From Tilletiopsis washingtonensis (lineage: Eukaryota; Basidiomycota; Exobasidiomycetes; Entylomatales): DNA of 64,000 nucleotides. Location of the stretch: the NCBI RefSeq assembly GCF_003144115.1, contig NW_020312012.1:295442-359441 (forward strand), in the 5' to 3' direction. Made by a program: the position numbers and the translations under genes. Position 1 is the first letter of the stretch. Every line of letters starts with the position of its first letter. This document shows positions 45,614 to 55,787 of this stretch, piece by piece. A model generated the notes under the pieces. It ran no database searches and was not told the DNA's origin. It worked only from the letters and a program-made list of their open reading frames with translations.

Positions 45614-48600
45614 TCAGGCGAGCTCGTCGTCGCTCATTTCGGCGTCGTCCATCGACTCGTCCTCGTCCTGCGTCGGCGCAGCGCTCGGCGCCTCGTCGCT
45701 GTCGTCCTCGTCCTGCGTCGGCGCAGCGCTCGGCGCCTCGTCGCTGTCGTCCTCGTCGTCAGACATGAGCTTGATGCTGTGGCGTTTCGCGTCATCAGCA
45801 GTCGAGCAGCACCGATGCGACATGTGGTTAAGCGAAGGACTCACCTCTTCTTCTTCGGCGGAGCAGGCGCTGCCTTAGGCCGCGGCTTGGCCTTGCCTCG
45901 GCCCTTTGCCGCAGCCGCCTCCTGCCCTGCCTTGGCGCCTCGGACCTCGATCTGCGCCTCCTCGAACCACGCACGCAGCTCCTCGACGGCATCGCCGACC
46001 GCCTCGGCCAGGTCATGCGCCTCGGCGGCGGCCGCAGCATCCGGAAAGCGCTTCGCTGCCGCAGCTTCAAAGCGGCCAAAGGCGTTGCGCGTGACGGTGT
46101 CGTCGAGCGGGTTCGTCTGCGAGGAGCGAGTCAGATGGAGCAGACATGCGCACTAGCAGTTGGACGCACCGCCTTCAAGACGCGCGCCAGCAGGAACAGA
46201 GCCTCTGCGCGATCGGCAGAGAGTGCCTCGGGCTCGGGCAGGTTGAGCTTGGCGAGCAGCTGGCAGAGCACCTTGCGCTCGTCCTTGTCGTCGAGCAGCA
46301 GCAGCTGCTTCATCAGATCCATCGCCACGTCGACGTGGATGGTCTGATCACCGTCCTGCCGGCTGCGTCGCGCGGTAGCGTCAGCAGAGCAGATCTGTGG
46401 CGGCAGGTGCGGGCCACTCACATAGACTTGCTCGGGTCTGTCCAGTCGAGCAGCTGCAGGCCTACCTGCAGCGGCGTGACCATCTCCTGCCCGTCCTCCA
46501 GCTCGTAGTACAGCTCGGCGAGGATGTGCAGCGTCTCGACGAAGACCTGGCGTGCAGGTGTCAGCGACGAGTTCGCAACGTTGCTCCTCAGGACTCACGC
46601 GCTGCAGCTTGCGCTGGTTGTGCGGCGAGGAGAAGCAGTAGACCGGCAGGAAGTAGCCGAGGCACTGGCGCAGCTCCTGGTTGCCGGCCGTCTCGGGCGT
46701 CATGTAGATGAGCACGAGGCTGCGCAGTGCCACGTCGTCCTCGACGATGCCGGCGAGCATGAGCTTGGCCATGCCCTGCGCCGCGGCGCTCTGCACGCGC
46801 AGCTCCTCGTCCTCGTCCTCCAGCAGCGAGAGGAGAAAGGTGACGAGATGCTCGTGCGCCTTGGCCTCGGCCTCTGGTCCGCCGCCCAGGCCCTCGACTT
46901 GCGCGGCGCTCAGGCGCGAGATGCCGTGCACGGTGAGCATGTCGAACGTCACCTGCAGCGCGCGCACCTTGATGATGCCGCTGCTGCGCTGCAGGTGGTT
47001 GAGGAACATGGGGAACGTCGTCGCGGCCACGTCGGCGTCGAGGATGGAGCAGAGGCCCATGCACAGGAAGCCCTGCTCGCGCACCGCCTCGTCCTTGGAG
47101 CGCATGGCGGGCGAGATGAGCTGGCTGACGAGGCCCATCATCTCTTGGATGCCCTGAGAAAAAGCGTGTCAGCTTCGTGCGTGCTGTCGGCCAAGCTCGG
47201 CGATTACTCACTCCGCCAGACATGCGCTCCAGCATGCCGCGCACGATTGCCAAGCGGCGTGCGTCGATGCCGGCCTGGCGTGCCAGCTCGTCCTCGTCCG
47301 GCGAGGCGGCACGTCGCTTGCGCCGACCGTTCGACCCAGCGGCCAGCTGCGCTAGCGTCAGCATTGCCAGCAGTCTTGGCTCAAAGCGCTGTGCGACTCA
47401 CAGTGTCCTCGACCTCCGCCTCGTCGTCCTCCTCTTCCTCCTCGCTCTGCTCGTCGCGCTCGCCCTCGCGCTCCCAGTCGCTCATCTCCTGCACCAGCTC
47501 GACGACAATCTGCATGAAGTCACGCTGACCCGCGCTGAGCTTGAGCAACACGTCGAGGGCGCCATCGAGCAGCGCGTGTGGGAAGAGTGTGTTGGAGACC
47601 ATGTCGCGCACGAGACCAAACATCTTGCGCCGGCCAATCTCGTCGCCGTAGTCGGCAGACATGGCAACGTGCAGCAGCGAATCGAGCGTGCTGCGCGCAC
47701 CCTCGGCCTGCGGGCTCAGCTCGGCCTCCGTGTCGGCCTCGAGCTCGATCTCGAGAAGCTCAAGCAGCGTGCCCCACGCTGCCTGCGTGCGGAACGCGAG
47801 CGCAGTCACAAGCGGCATGGCCTCGTCCAGACGCGTGGCGCCCTGCGGGCCGAGCGAGCGGCAGTGCTCGACGAACTGGCGGCCAACAAAGGCGGTTCCA
47901 GGCGTCAGGTTGGCCCAGAAGCTCTCGTCGAAGGCGACGGCATCCAGCAGCGCCGGGCGCGCCTCAAAGACAGCACGCAGAGCTGAGGCCGCGATAGCAG
48001 GGTTGTTGACGATATCGAAGCGCGCAGCAAACTGGCCCGGTCGTCAGCAGGAGCTGTGGCCCTCTGACGCTGGCACTCACCTTCTCGAGGTCCGCATCGC
48101 GGTCCACCCAGCCGCAGACGAGCTTGCGCGCCGCACGGCGCACGCTCTCCTCACGCTCACCGAGGCCCGTCTTGACGACGTCGCCCCACTCGTGCACCTC
48201 GAGTGCTGCGGCGCCGGGCTGTGCCAGCATGTTGTGCGAGAGGGAGCCGAGGTAGACGCAGCGCCGGTTGATGGCGTCGACGTCGCGCAGCCGCTCGAGG
48301 ATGAAGGGCAGCGTCCGTGCCGTGGGCGTCAGGTTGAAGAGGGCCGCACGGCGTGCCTCACTGCGCTTGCTGTGAGCGGCGCGCTTGCCAAGGGACTAGC
48401 AGCACTCACGCAGACGGGTCCTCGCGCAGGATGCGCAGCAGCACGCCCGTCACGTCCTTGCCGGTGCCGCCGTCGCTGCCGCTGCCCTCTGGCTCATCGA
48501 TGTCCTCCTCATCCTCTCCGCCCTGCAGCTTCGCTAGTGCGACGATGGCCTGCACGCGCACCGAGCTCTCCTTGTCGCGTGCGCGCATCAGCAGTGCGCC

Positions 48601-49290
48601 CTTGAGCGTCTGGTAGAGATCATCGCTGCCGCACGCGTGTCAGCGCAGGGCGAGCGCGGCAGGCACGCGCGGCTCACTCCATCGCCTCGAGCCCATTGAT
48701 CAGCAGCGCCACGGCCTGGCAGCAGCGCAGGCGCACCGCCTTGTTCTTGGCGCCAAAGCCGCGCAGCAGGTGCTTGAGCAGGATGGACACGAAGCGCGTC
48801 GCCGCCGTGTCCTCCTCCTCCTCCTCGTCCGACGCCGGCTCTTCGCCGGACGCCGCGCGCGCGGCGGCGCGGAAGGCGCCCTGAGCATCTGTGAGGCCTC
48901 AGTCAGTCGGTGCCCCACGACGGGCGCAGATGCGCTGCTGCTTCGCACAACACCGCTGCCGGCCCTGTCTCGCCGCGCCAGGCCGGTCCCGCACCTCCAC
49001 TCACAAGACGCGTACGCAGCGACAAACTTGACGATGCGATCGGCATTCACGACGCCCTTCTTGATGCCCAGCACGCGGTTCAGACACGCGATGAACACCT
49101 CGTTGAAGGCCTTCTCGCCGACAAGCTTGGTGCCGCGCTCCGTGCGCAGCGTGACCTGGGCGGCGGCAGCATGGGCGCGCTGCAGCGCCACGACGTTCTT
49201 GCGGTGCGTGGCCAGCGAGTGCTGTGCGTCCTGGAAGTGCTGTGGCACGAGCGTCGGCAGCGCCTCGAGCGGCGACACGGCGGACGGCAT
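45614..49290 (-). CDS. YCG1: Condensin complex subunit 3 (YCG1/Cnd3/CAP-G), 11 exons, 1024 aa
   Basis: This HEAT-repeat kleisin-binding subunit of condensin helps compact mitotic chromosomes. Exons are 49290-49005, 48888-48678, 48625-48410, 48369-48081, 48031-47402, 47346-47212, 47153-46599, 46546-46422, 46362-46170, 46116-45845 and 45776-45614. Family motifs: FNEVFIACLNRVLGIKKGV and NADRIVKFVAAYASYAQG near the start, ARDKESSVRVQAIVALAKLQ, LLRILREDPSAKRSEARRAA, ALFNLTPTARTLPFILERLR, RDVDAINRRCVYLGSLSHN. Then come REQGFLCMGLCSILDADVA and the Cnd3-type C-terminal part (YMTPETAGNQELRQCLGYFL, LPVYCFSSPHNQRKLQR, VFVETLHILAELYYEL). A basic PKKKR patch precedes an acidic tail with a perfect 15-aa duplication. 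Introns run from 40 to 116 nt. Confidence 0.95.
45657..45757 (-). repeat. 45-bp perfect tandem duplication in the condensin subunit tail
   Basis: A 45-bp unit is repeated about 2.2 times without mismatch (copy starts 45657 and 45702, partial third at 45747). It encodes two identical 15-residue acidic blocks of the form DEDDSDEAPSAAPTQ. It is in frame and within the last exon. Confidence 0.95.
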
Positions 49291-50990
49291 GCTGGAGGGA
49301 GATGGTGGTGGAGGACAGGCAGCGGCGAGCACGGCCAGACGCGCCCACGCCGGCTCGCCGCGCGCGCAGCGTGAGAGCAACACCGACGCGTCGGCACGTG
49401 CCGCGCAAGAACAACACCGCCGCGCCTCGCCCCTCCGCCTCCCTCTTGGCTTGCATCGAGCCACCTGCTCTGCAGTGCTCGCTCGGGCGTGGCAATCTGC
49501 ACCAGCCCAAACGTGCTACAGATGAAGCTGTTGCTCCATCTCCGTGCCATTCGACGCTGCATCAGGCCCTGTGGGGCAGAGGAGCGACGCCATCACCGCG
49601 GCGGCCGCCCGACGCGCCGACCATCCCCTCGGACCCGGCTGCCTTTCTCCGCCGCAGCCGGGCCGTTGGCAGCAGCATGTGACGGCATGTGACGTCTGGC
49701 AGCGCTTGCAGCTTGACCTCCGAGCTGGAGACGTGGCAGCCCAGCTGGCTGAGGAGAGGAGGCAAGCGCGGCCCTGGTGCTTAGCGTCGTCCGGCGCGAT
49801 TTCGCCGAGCGCGCCGCCGTCCAGGGGCTCCGTCGTGCGGCGGAGCAGCATCCCAGGAAGCCTCCGCGCACTGACACGTAGCAGTCACGACTGCTTCTCG
49901 AGTCCCGTCGCAGAATCTGAAGGCATTCTATCGCTCAGATGGGGTCAGAGCAGCGCCAAAAAGCGCACCGAGCAGCAAGCGGCGCGCCGGCCGGGAGTGG
50001 CTGGGCGCCGCATGGAAGCAGGAGAACGAGCGGAAGCTGCACTCTGACTCGGACTCGTGCTGCACAACCCTGCGTCGTCGTCGCTGCACCAGACTGTGCG
50101 TTCTGCAGCCAGCGCTGCCCGGCGAACCACAGCCTCCCTTTGTGCGCAACACCTCGCCCGCGGCGGCACATGCCGTGGCGGCGGACGTCGGGTCGCACGC
50201 GCAAGCTGCGCAAGGCGGAGTAACGCGGCGGCGCCTGCGAGAGAAGGACAGGAAGCGCAGAAGCGCAAGAGACGCCGCCCAACCGCGCGCCGCTCCCTTG
50301 GCAGATTTTGAAGCCAGCTGGCCGCGAATGCAGGCCATTCTGCCTCAGCGAGCCATCTGAAGGGTGCAACAACAGCACAGATGCAGAAGCGACGCGCTGC
50401 TCGGCGAGGAGCGGCGAGGAGACGCAGCAGAGATCACGAGGCATGCGCGGCGGCCGCGGCGGCGCCCGTGCGTCACATCGGCGCTGCGGGCGAACGGCGG
50501 AGCCGACTCGACGAGGCACGGCAGCAGCAGAGCAGCGCCGAGGGTGATGAGGGCGCAGCGGCGCGAGGCAGGTGCAGCGCAGGGGCTGGCGCGCAGCGGC
50601 GGCGGCACGGCAGCACAGCAGAGCAGCGGCACAGCAGCACCGCGGCAGCACGCGCATCCCTCGCGCATCGGATCGACGGCGCAGCTTGCCCGCTGCGCCG
50701 ACGCCGCGGCCGCACGCCGCATGGGCTGTGTCGCGCTGCGGCGGTGTCGTATGGCGAGAGGAGGCTGGCTGCCTCTGCTGCTCGCCTTGCTTGGCCGTGA
50801 GTGGCTGCGCCCATCATGTTGGCCTCCTCTCTGCCTGCTGCCACTTTGTCTCTTGCACCACCACCACCACCCCCCCGCAAGTCACCTCAAGCAGCACCCA
50901 CTCCTCGGACACCTCCAACCCGGCGCGCCGCTCTCTCGGCCAGCGCTCGCACACTCCACATCCCTATCGCCTCGCCTCACCACTGAGCCC
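49291..50990. promoter_or_regulatory. Long divergent intergenic region
   Basis: This 1.7-kb spacer separates YCG1 (-) from the coiled-coil gene (+). One frame stays open from 50364 into the + strand gene, but its translation upstream of 50991 is compositionally unlike the protein and reads through CACCACCACCACCACCC-type leader sequence, so I treat it as UTR. I see no RNA gene or repeat. Confidence 0.5.
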
Positions 50991-53213
50991 ATGGCCGCCA
51001 CGGCCGACCCCACGACGCCGCGTGCGGTGCGCCACTCGCCGCCGCCGCGCAGCAGCAGCAGCAGCTCGTCGCCCGTCGAAGGCGCACCGCTCTCGCGCAG
51101 CGGCTCGGCCAGCCACACGGCCCTCTCGGCGCCGCCGCGCCGCTCGCCGTCGCCGCCGCTGAGCAGCAACGTGCCGGATTTGCACGCCCAGGTGCGCAAG
51201 CTGCGCGCCGAGCTGGCCACGCTGCGCACGGCCCACGACGCACTCCTCTCGCGCTCGGCTGAGCTAGCGGACCGCGAGTGGGCCGGCAGCAGCAGCAGCG
51301 GCGGCAGCGCATACGGCAGCCCGCCGGCCGCCGCCGCCACGCAGGCGCGCGTGCGCGAGCTCGAGGCGGCGCTGGCACAGGAGCGCGCTCGGCGCGAGGA
51401 GGAGGAGGCCAAGGTGATGGACCTGCGCATTCGCGGCGAGGAGAGCCGCCGCGCCATCATGCGCTTCCAGACCGAGGCTGCCGGCGCCGCGCAGAACAAC
51501 CGCCGCAGCATGGGTCCCGCCTCGCTGGCGGGCTGGAACCCGGCCGCTCTGCCAAACGCGTCGCCGCAGCCTGGTGCCGAGGAGGACGACGAGGCACAAG
51601 CGCGGCGCAAGAGCAAGCGTGCCTCGCTCGCCTTTGGACCCACGGCACGCGCCGACATCCTCGCCGCCGGGCGCGGCCCAGCCGCGGGCCACCGCCGCAC
51701 CTCCAGCGGCGGCGCCCCCACCGACGACGGCGCCCCGGGCGCTGGTGGGCTGCGCGAGCTGCGCCTCGGCGGCACGAGCGCGGTGCCCATCACGCTCGCA
51801 TCCGAGGCCGCAAGCTCGACAAGCCGGCGCAGCAGTCAACACAGCATGCTCTCGCCGCAAGGCTCACACTCCGAACTCGCGCCTGACGATGCCTCGCCCG
51901 GCGAGTCGCTGTTTGGCCTGCGCCACGCCCTGCAGCGCGCGCGCCGCGGCACCGCCGGCAGCGATGGTAGCGAGGGCGCTGTAGGCCTCGCACCGCCGGG
52001 ACGCAACGGGAGCGTCTCGCCTTCGCCTTCCAGCATGACGAGCCCGATCCTCGAGGACGACGACGAGAGCGGCGTCGCTACGTTCCCCGACAATCTCTCT
52101 GTCCACTCAGACGCGCCCGGCACGGCTCGCCCGATGAGCTTCCTCGGCATGCACCAAGCTGGCGGCAGTGGGCCGGCGCCGCGCGCCCTGGCAGAGGCCG
52201 AAGGCAAGCTGCGCGCGCGCGAGGCCGAGCTAGAGCGCGCACGCAAGGAGATGCGGCGCCTCGGCTCGGCGCTCGACGAGGCACGCGAGGCGCGCGAGGC
52301 GTCCGAGGTGTGCCTGCGCGCGCTGCGCCACTTCATCGAGGAGCAGGCGGCAGCGGGCGGCAGCGGCAGCGCCAGCGGCGCGAACGGCGAGGTCGCTGCC
52401 GACGCGCTCAAGCTGCCGCCGCTGCCGACAGACCTGTCGGCAGAGGACGAGGAGGCAGTGCGCAGCCCTGGACGCAAGAACAGCAACAACGCAACGTGGG
52501 GCGCACGGCTAGGAAGCACGTTTATGCGCGCCACGGCGGTGACGCCCACGGCTGCGAATGGCGAAGGCGCAGCCTCGGGCAACACGTTGCGCGCGTCGCC
52601 CAGCTCCGTCGATGCACCGGCGCCGCCGAGCCGCTCGCTCGCCAGCATGTTCACGCGTGCCTACTCGGGCGAGTCAAACGCCAGCAACGCCTCTGCCTCG
52701 GGCACCGGCGACGAGACCGGAGCGCGACAGGCCAGCGGCATGCCGACGCCAGGCTCCGATTTCGGCGGCAGCGCGGACAGCGCCGCGGAGGGCGAGGCCG
52801 CAGCACCAGCCGTGCCTGCCGCCGCAGCAACAGGCACGCCGCTGCGCGGCCTCAGCAGCTGGTTCTCCAAGCGCTCCTCGGTGCTGCCAACAGGTGCCGA
52901 GGGCGTCGCAGCCGGGAGTGCCTCTGCGCCCGACAACTTTACGTCAGCGCCGCCGCCGCCGAGCAAGCGGCAGAGCGTGGTGGCCTCACCGCCCTTTGCG
53001 TCGCTGGACCACTCGCAGCTCTCGCGCGTGCCCGTCTCGCCGCCCGCTGCTGCCGGCTCGCCGCCGAATGGCGTGAGCCTCAGCGACAAGCTGCAGCCGG
53101 CGCCGCCGCTGCTGCCGCCGCGCATCGAGCCGTCAGAGCGGGCCAAGCGCTCGGCCAGCCGCACGAGCTCCGTCGCCGAAGACGACGGCTTCGTGGGCCC
53201 CGCCTTCACCTGA
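50991..53213 (+). CDS. Unknown coiled-coil, Ser-rich protein, 740 aa, intronless
   Basis: I do not recognise a named family. The N terminus is Ser/Pro-rich (about 1-60). Two coiled-coil segments follow: VRKLRAELATLRTAHDALLS (about 68-100) and VRELEAALAQERARREEEEA (about 122-165), the latter continuing as VMDLRIRGEESRRAIMRFQ, which looks conserved. A KRASLAFGPTARADILAAG block lies near 210. A third heptad region (EAELERARKEMRRLGSALDE) lies near 410-450. The rest is Ser/Ala-rich with many Ser-Pro sites and a motif repeated in variant form (LASMFTRAYSGES and LSSWFSKRSSVLP). The protein ends DDGFVGPAFT. The ATG at 50991 is preferred; the longer open frame upstream is probably leader. A cytoskeletal or polarity adaptor would fit the architecture, but this is inference. 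Confidence 0.8.
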   Translation: MAATADPTTPRAVRHSPPPRSSSSSSSPVEGAPLSRSGSASHTALSAPPRRSPSPPLSSNVPDLHAQVRKLRAELATLRTAHDALLSRSAELADREWAGSSSSGGSAYGSPPAAAATQARVRELEAALAQERARREEEEAKVMDLRIRGEESRRAIMRFQTEAAGAAQNNRRSMGPASLAGWNPAALPNASPQPGAEEDDEAQARRKSKRASLAFGPTARADILAAGRGPAAGHRRTSSGGAPTDDGAPGAGGLRELRLGGTSAVPITLASEAASSTSRRSSQHSMLSPQGSHSELAPDDASPGESLFGLRHALQRARRGTAGSDGSEGAVGLAPPGRNGSVSPSPSSMTSPILEDDDESGVATFPDNLSVHSDAPGTARPMSFLGMHQAGGSGPAPRALAEAEGKLRAREAELERARKEMRRLGSALDEAREAREASEVCLRALRHFIEEQAAAGGSGSASGANGEVAADALKLPPLPTDLSAEDEEAVRSPGRKNSNNATWGARLGSTFMRATAVTPTAANGEGAASGNTLRASPSSVDAPAPPSRSLASMFTRAYSGESNASNASASGTGDETGARQASGMPTPGSDFGGSADSAAEGEAAAPAVPAAAATGTPLRGLSSWFSKRSSVLPTGAEGVAAGSASAPDNFTSAPPPPSKRQSVVASPPFASLDHSQLSRVPVSPPAAAGSPPNGVSLSDKLQPAPPLLPPRIEPSERAKRSASRTSSVAEDDGFVGPAFT

Positions 53214-53705
53214 CCAGCTCGGTGACGCCCGCGACTCTTCTCTTGCGCTCCTTCTTAGACTTCTCCCGGACTCCCTCTTGCCGCTTTTGTCTATCTATCG
53301 CGCTGCCCGACCCCCCATGTATTCTAGCGCGCGCATTGTCTCCTCGCACATACTCAACGCACACATCCTCGCGAGATCACGCGAGAAGTTCGGCGGGCAC
53401 ACAAGCGCTGCATTTGAGCCGTTTTGGAGGCGGAACAACAAGAGAGCAGGCGACAGAGGCAGACGCACGCATGCACGCCGAGGAAGGTGGCGCGGTGGGA
53501 TCGCCCCCTGCGATCGCGGCACGGGCCGGGGGGTAACGCGCACACGGCTTCGTCCGTGCGCGCAGGAGAGAAGGGGAAGAGTGGAGGGATGTGTGATGTG
53601 GTTTGAGCTTGAGAGTGGAGACGCCCCCTGCGTCTGCGGCACTGCTCCTTCCCGTCTGAGACGCCAGATCATACAGCCGCGCTGCACAAGCGAGCAGATG
53701 CGCGC
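53214..53705. other. Convergent 3' intergenic region
   Basis: These 492 nt lie between the convergent stops of the coiled-coil gene and RACK1. The first 130 nt are CT-rich and contain TCTATCTATCGCG and ATGTATTCTAG, plausible 3'-end signals. I see no gene. Confidence 0.55.
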
Positions 53706-55140
53706 TTATGCGACCGAGTAGACGCGGCAGAGGCCGTCCGAGTAGCCGGCGAACAGCGTCGAGCCGTCGGCGGACCAGGCGAGCGACAGGCACTGCGGGT
53801 CGGCCGAGTTCTTGCCGACACCGGCGAACTCGGGCTTGAGCTCGTCGACGATCGACTTGCTCTCAAGGTCGAAGACTGGTGCAGCAAGGGTCAGCTGCAT
53901 GCCGGCGGGCAGCACACGCGTGGCAGACACTCACTCTTGATGCAGCTGGCGGTGGCAGCGCACAGCCAGTAGCGGTTGGGGCTGAACACGAGGGCGTTGA
54001 CGACGTCACCGGCCTCGAGCGAGTACAGGTGCTTGCCGTCGGACAGCTCCCAGAGCATGGTGATGCCGTCCTTGCCGCCCGAGGCGCAGAGCGAGCCGTC
54101 GGGCGAGACGGTGACGGTGTTGATGTAGCCGGTGTGGCCGTAGTGGTTGGTCTTCAGCTTGCACTTGGACAGCTCCCAGACCTGCGCGTACGTGTGTCAG
54201 CGTGTGCGCAACATCGGAGGCACCACAGCAGCGGCAGCAGCAGCGGGCACAGCGAGCAGAAGAGCGCTCAGTGATCTTGGTGGTTCAGAGTTATTCTCAT
54301 CGAGCACCGAGTGCTCTAAGTAGTAGCAAATATTGAAGTTCCTCTTCCTCGCGCGGCGGTGCTCTCCATGCTGCGCCCGTGCTTCCTCTGCCGGGTGCTC
54401 TCGCGCGCGACTCACCTTGACGACCTTGTCCCAGCCGGCCGAGACGATGACCTGGTTGCTCGGGTTGGGCGAGAAGCGCACGCACGAGACCCACTCGGTG
54501 TGGCCGTCCTCCTGGATGTTGAACTTGCACTCGCCGAGCGTGTTCCACAGCTTGATGGTGCGGTCGCGCGAGCCCGACACGATCTGGCGGTTGTCGGCCG
54601 AGAAGGACACGCTGAGCACGTCGCCGGTGTGGCCGACGAAGCGGCGCGCCGTGGTGCCGGTGTTGAGGTCCCAGAGACGCAGCGTCTTGTCCCACGACGC
54701 CGACAGCGCGAACTGGCCGTCGGACGAGATGACGATGTCGCTGACAAAGTGGTTGTGGCCGCGCAGCACGCGCTTCGGGTAGCCGTACGAGGCGTCGTCG
54801 CGGCTCAGCTGCCACACGATGATCGTCTTGTCTGCGGGCCAAGGTCAGCGGCCGTGTCGCAGCAGCAGTTGGCACCACAGCGTCCCTATGCCCAAAGCAG
54901 CAGCACTGCTGACACGCGACCACGTCATGTTCCCTTGACTTTTCCCCGAAATGTTCCCTCTAGCCTTCTCCCATCTGCGCTCATCTCCTCTGCCCTGCGC
55001 CCCGCTCGCTGCGCCGCCTGCTGCTCCTACTCACCACGCGAGGCGGTGAGGAGCATGTCCGGGTTCTCGCTCGACGTGGCGATGGCGGTGATCCATCCCT
55101 TGTGGCCGGCGAGCTCGCCGCGGTACTGAAGAGCAGACAT
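53706..55140 (-). CDS. ASC1: RACK1 / Asc1 / Cpc2 ribosome-associated WD40 scaffold, 4 exons, 312 aa
   Basis: RACK1 is a seven-bladed propeller bound to the 40S head that links translation to signalling. Exons are 55140-55035, 54831-54416, 54181-53935 and 53875-53706. The start is [20 protein letters not shown]. Blades read [136 protein letters not shown], and [20 protein letters not shown] at the end. Length matches the family (about 313-319 aa). Introns are 203, 234 and 59 nt; the two long ones are exceptional for this window and the second carries a U24-like snoRNA (separate entry). The call is secure. Confidence 0.98.
54263..54357 (-). ncRNA. SNORD24-like (snR24): Intronic C/D-box snoRNA, U24/snR24-like
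   Basis: It lies in RACK1 intron 2 on the coding strand. The 3' antisense element ACCACCAAGATCA (54284-54272) is followed directly by box D CTGA (54271-54268). The 5' element CAATATTTGCTACTACTTA lies at 54335-54317. Between them is a C'-like GATGAGA (54301-54295). Both antisense segments match U24 as I remember it from yeast and human. A GCGC/GCGC terminal stem can flank the boxes. Box C is degenerate (GCGAGGA, 54352-54346) but keeps the two GA steps of the kink-turn. Established: yeast snR24 sits in the ASC1 intron and guides 2'-O-methylation of 25S rRNA near C1437, C1449 and G1450. Exact ends are uncertain. Confidence 0.85.
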
Positions 55141-55787
55141 GGTGAGAGGTGTGTGAGGGGGGTGACTTGGTGGTGCAGAGCAGCAAGAAGACGACGCCGG
55201 CGCTGCTGGAGCGCTGGCTGGCGCAGAGAGAGAGAGGCGCGCGCGGCGCGGGCAGGCGCGACTCCCTCGCGGTGCACGTGATGGGCTAGGCCTGAGCGTG
55301 GGACTCGACGCGCCCGTGCAGCCACCGCCTGCACCCCGCCGTCTCGTCAGCTGCCTCTTTGGGTGCCTCGCTGCTTCGGGCTGCAAGCTGGACACTCTTA
55401 CTGCATGCTGCACAGCCCGCTCTTCGTGCTGCGGAGCTGCTGCGCCAGACGGCGTGTTTGTCTCTCGCTGGGCCACGGCGAGAGCAGCCAGACCTTTTGC
55501 GGCGTGCGGCGAGCTCGCTCTCTTGTGCCTGCATCTGGCTGATGACCGCGCGACACTCGCGGCGTGCCCTTGTTTGCCAGCGACGCGTGGCGCGCACCCA
55601 CCTCACGCCTCGGCCGGCGGCCGCCGCGCGAAGCCATCAAGCCAACACTTCGCTCCGGCGCAGCACTGCCCTCTGCCCACCACCACCACCACCGCCCCAT
55701 ACCACCTGCTAGCACGGCATCTTCCGCCACCGGCGCCGCTGCGCCTCACCCGCGCTCCGCTCCGCCACCCACCCACCCGCTGCCAGC
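55141..55787. promoter_or_regulatory. Divergent intergenic region, RACK1 / RING gene
   Basis: These 647 nt lie between two divergent start codons. CACCACCACCACCACCGCCC (55679-55698) and CCACCCACCCACCCGC lie upstream of the RING start. I see no additional gene. Confidence 0.55.

Noticed and set aside
50364-50990. N-terminal extension of the coiled-coil protein by 209 codons
   Set aside because: The translation is His/Arg/Ala-rich leader-like sequence unlike the protein, and the ATG at 50991 begins a coherent Ser/Pro-rich N terminus.
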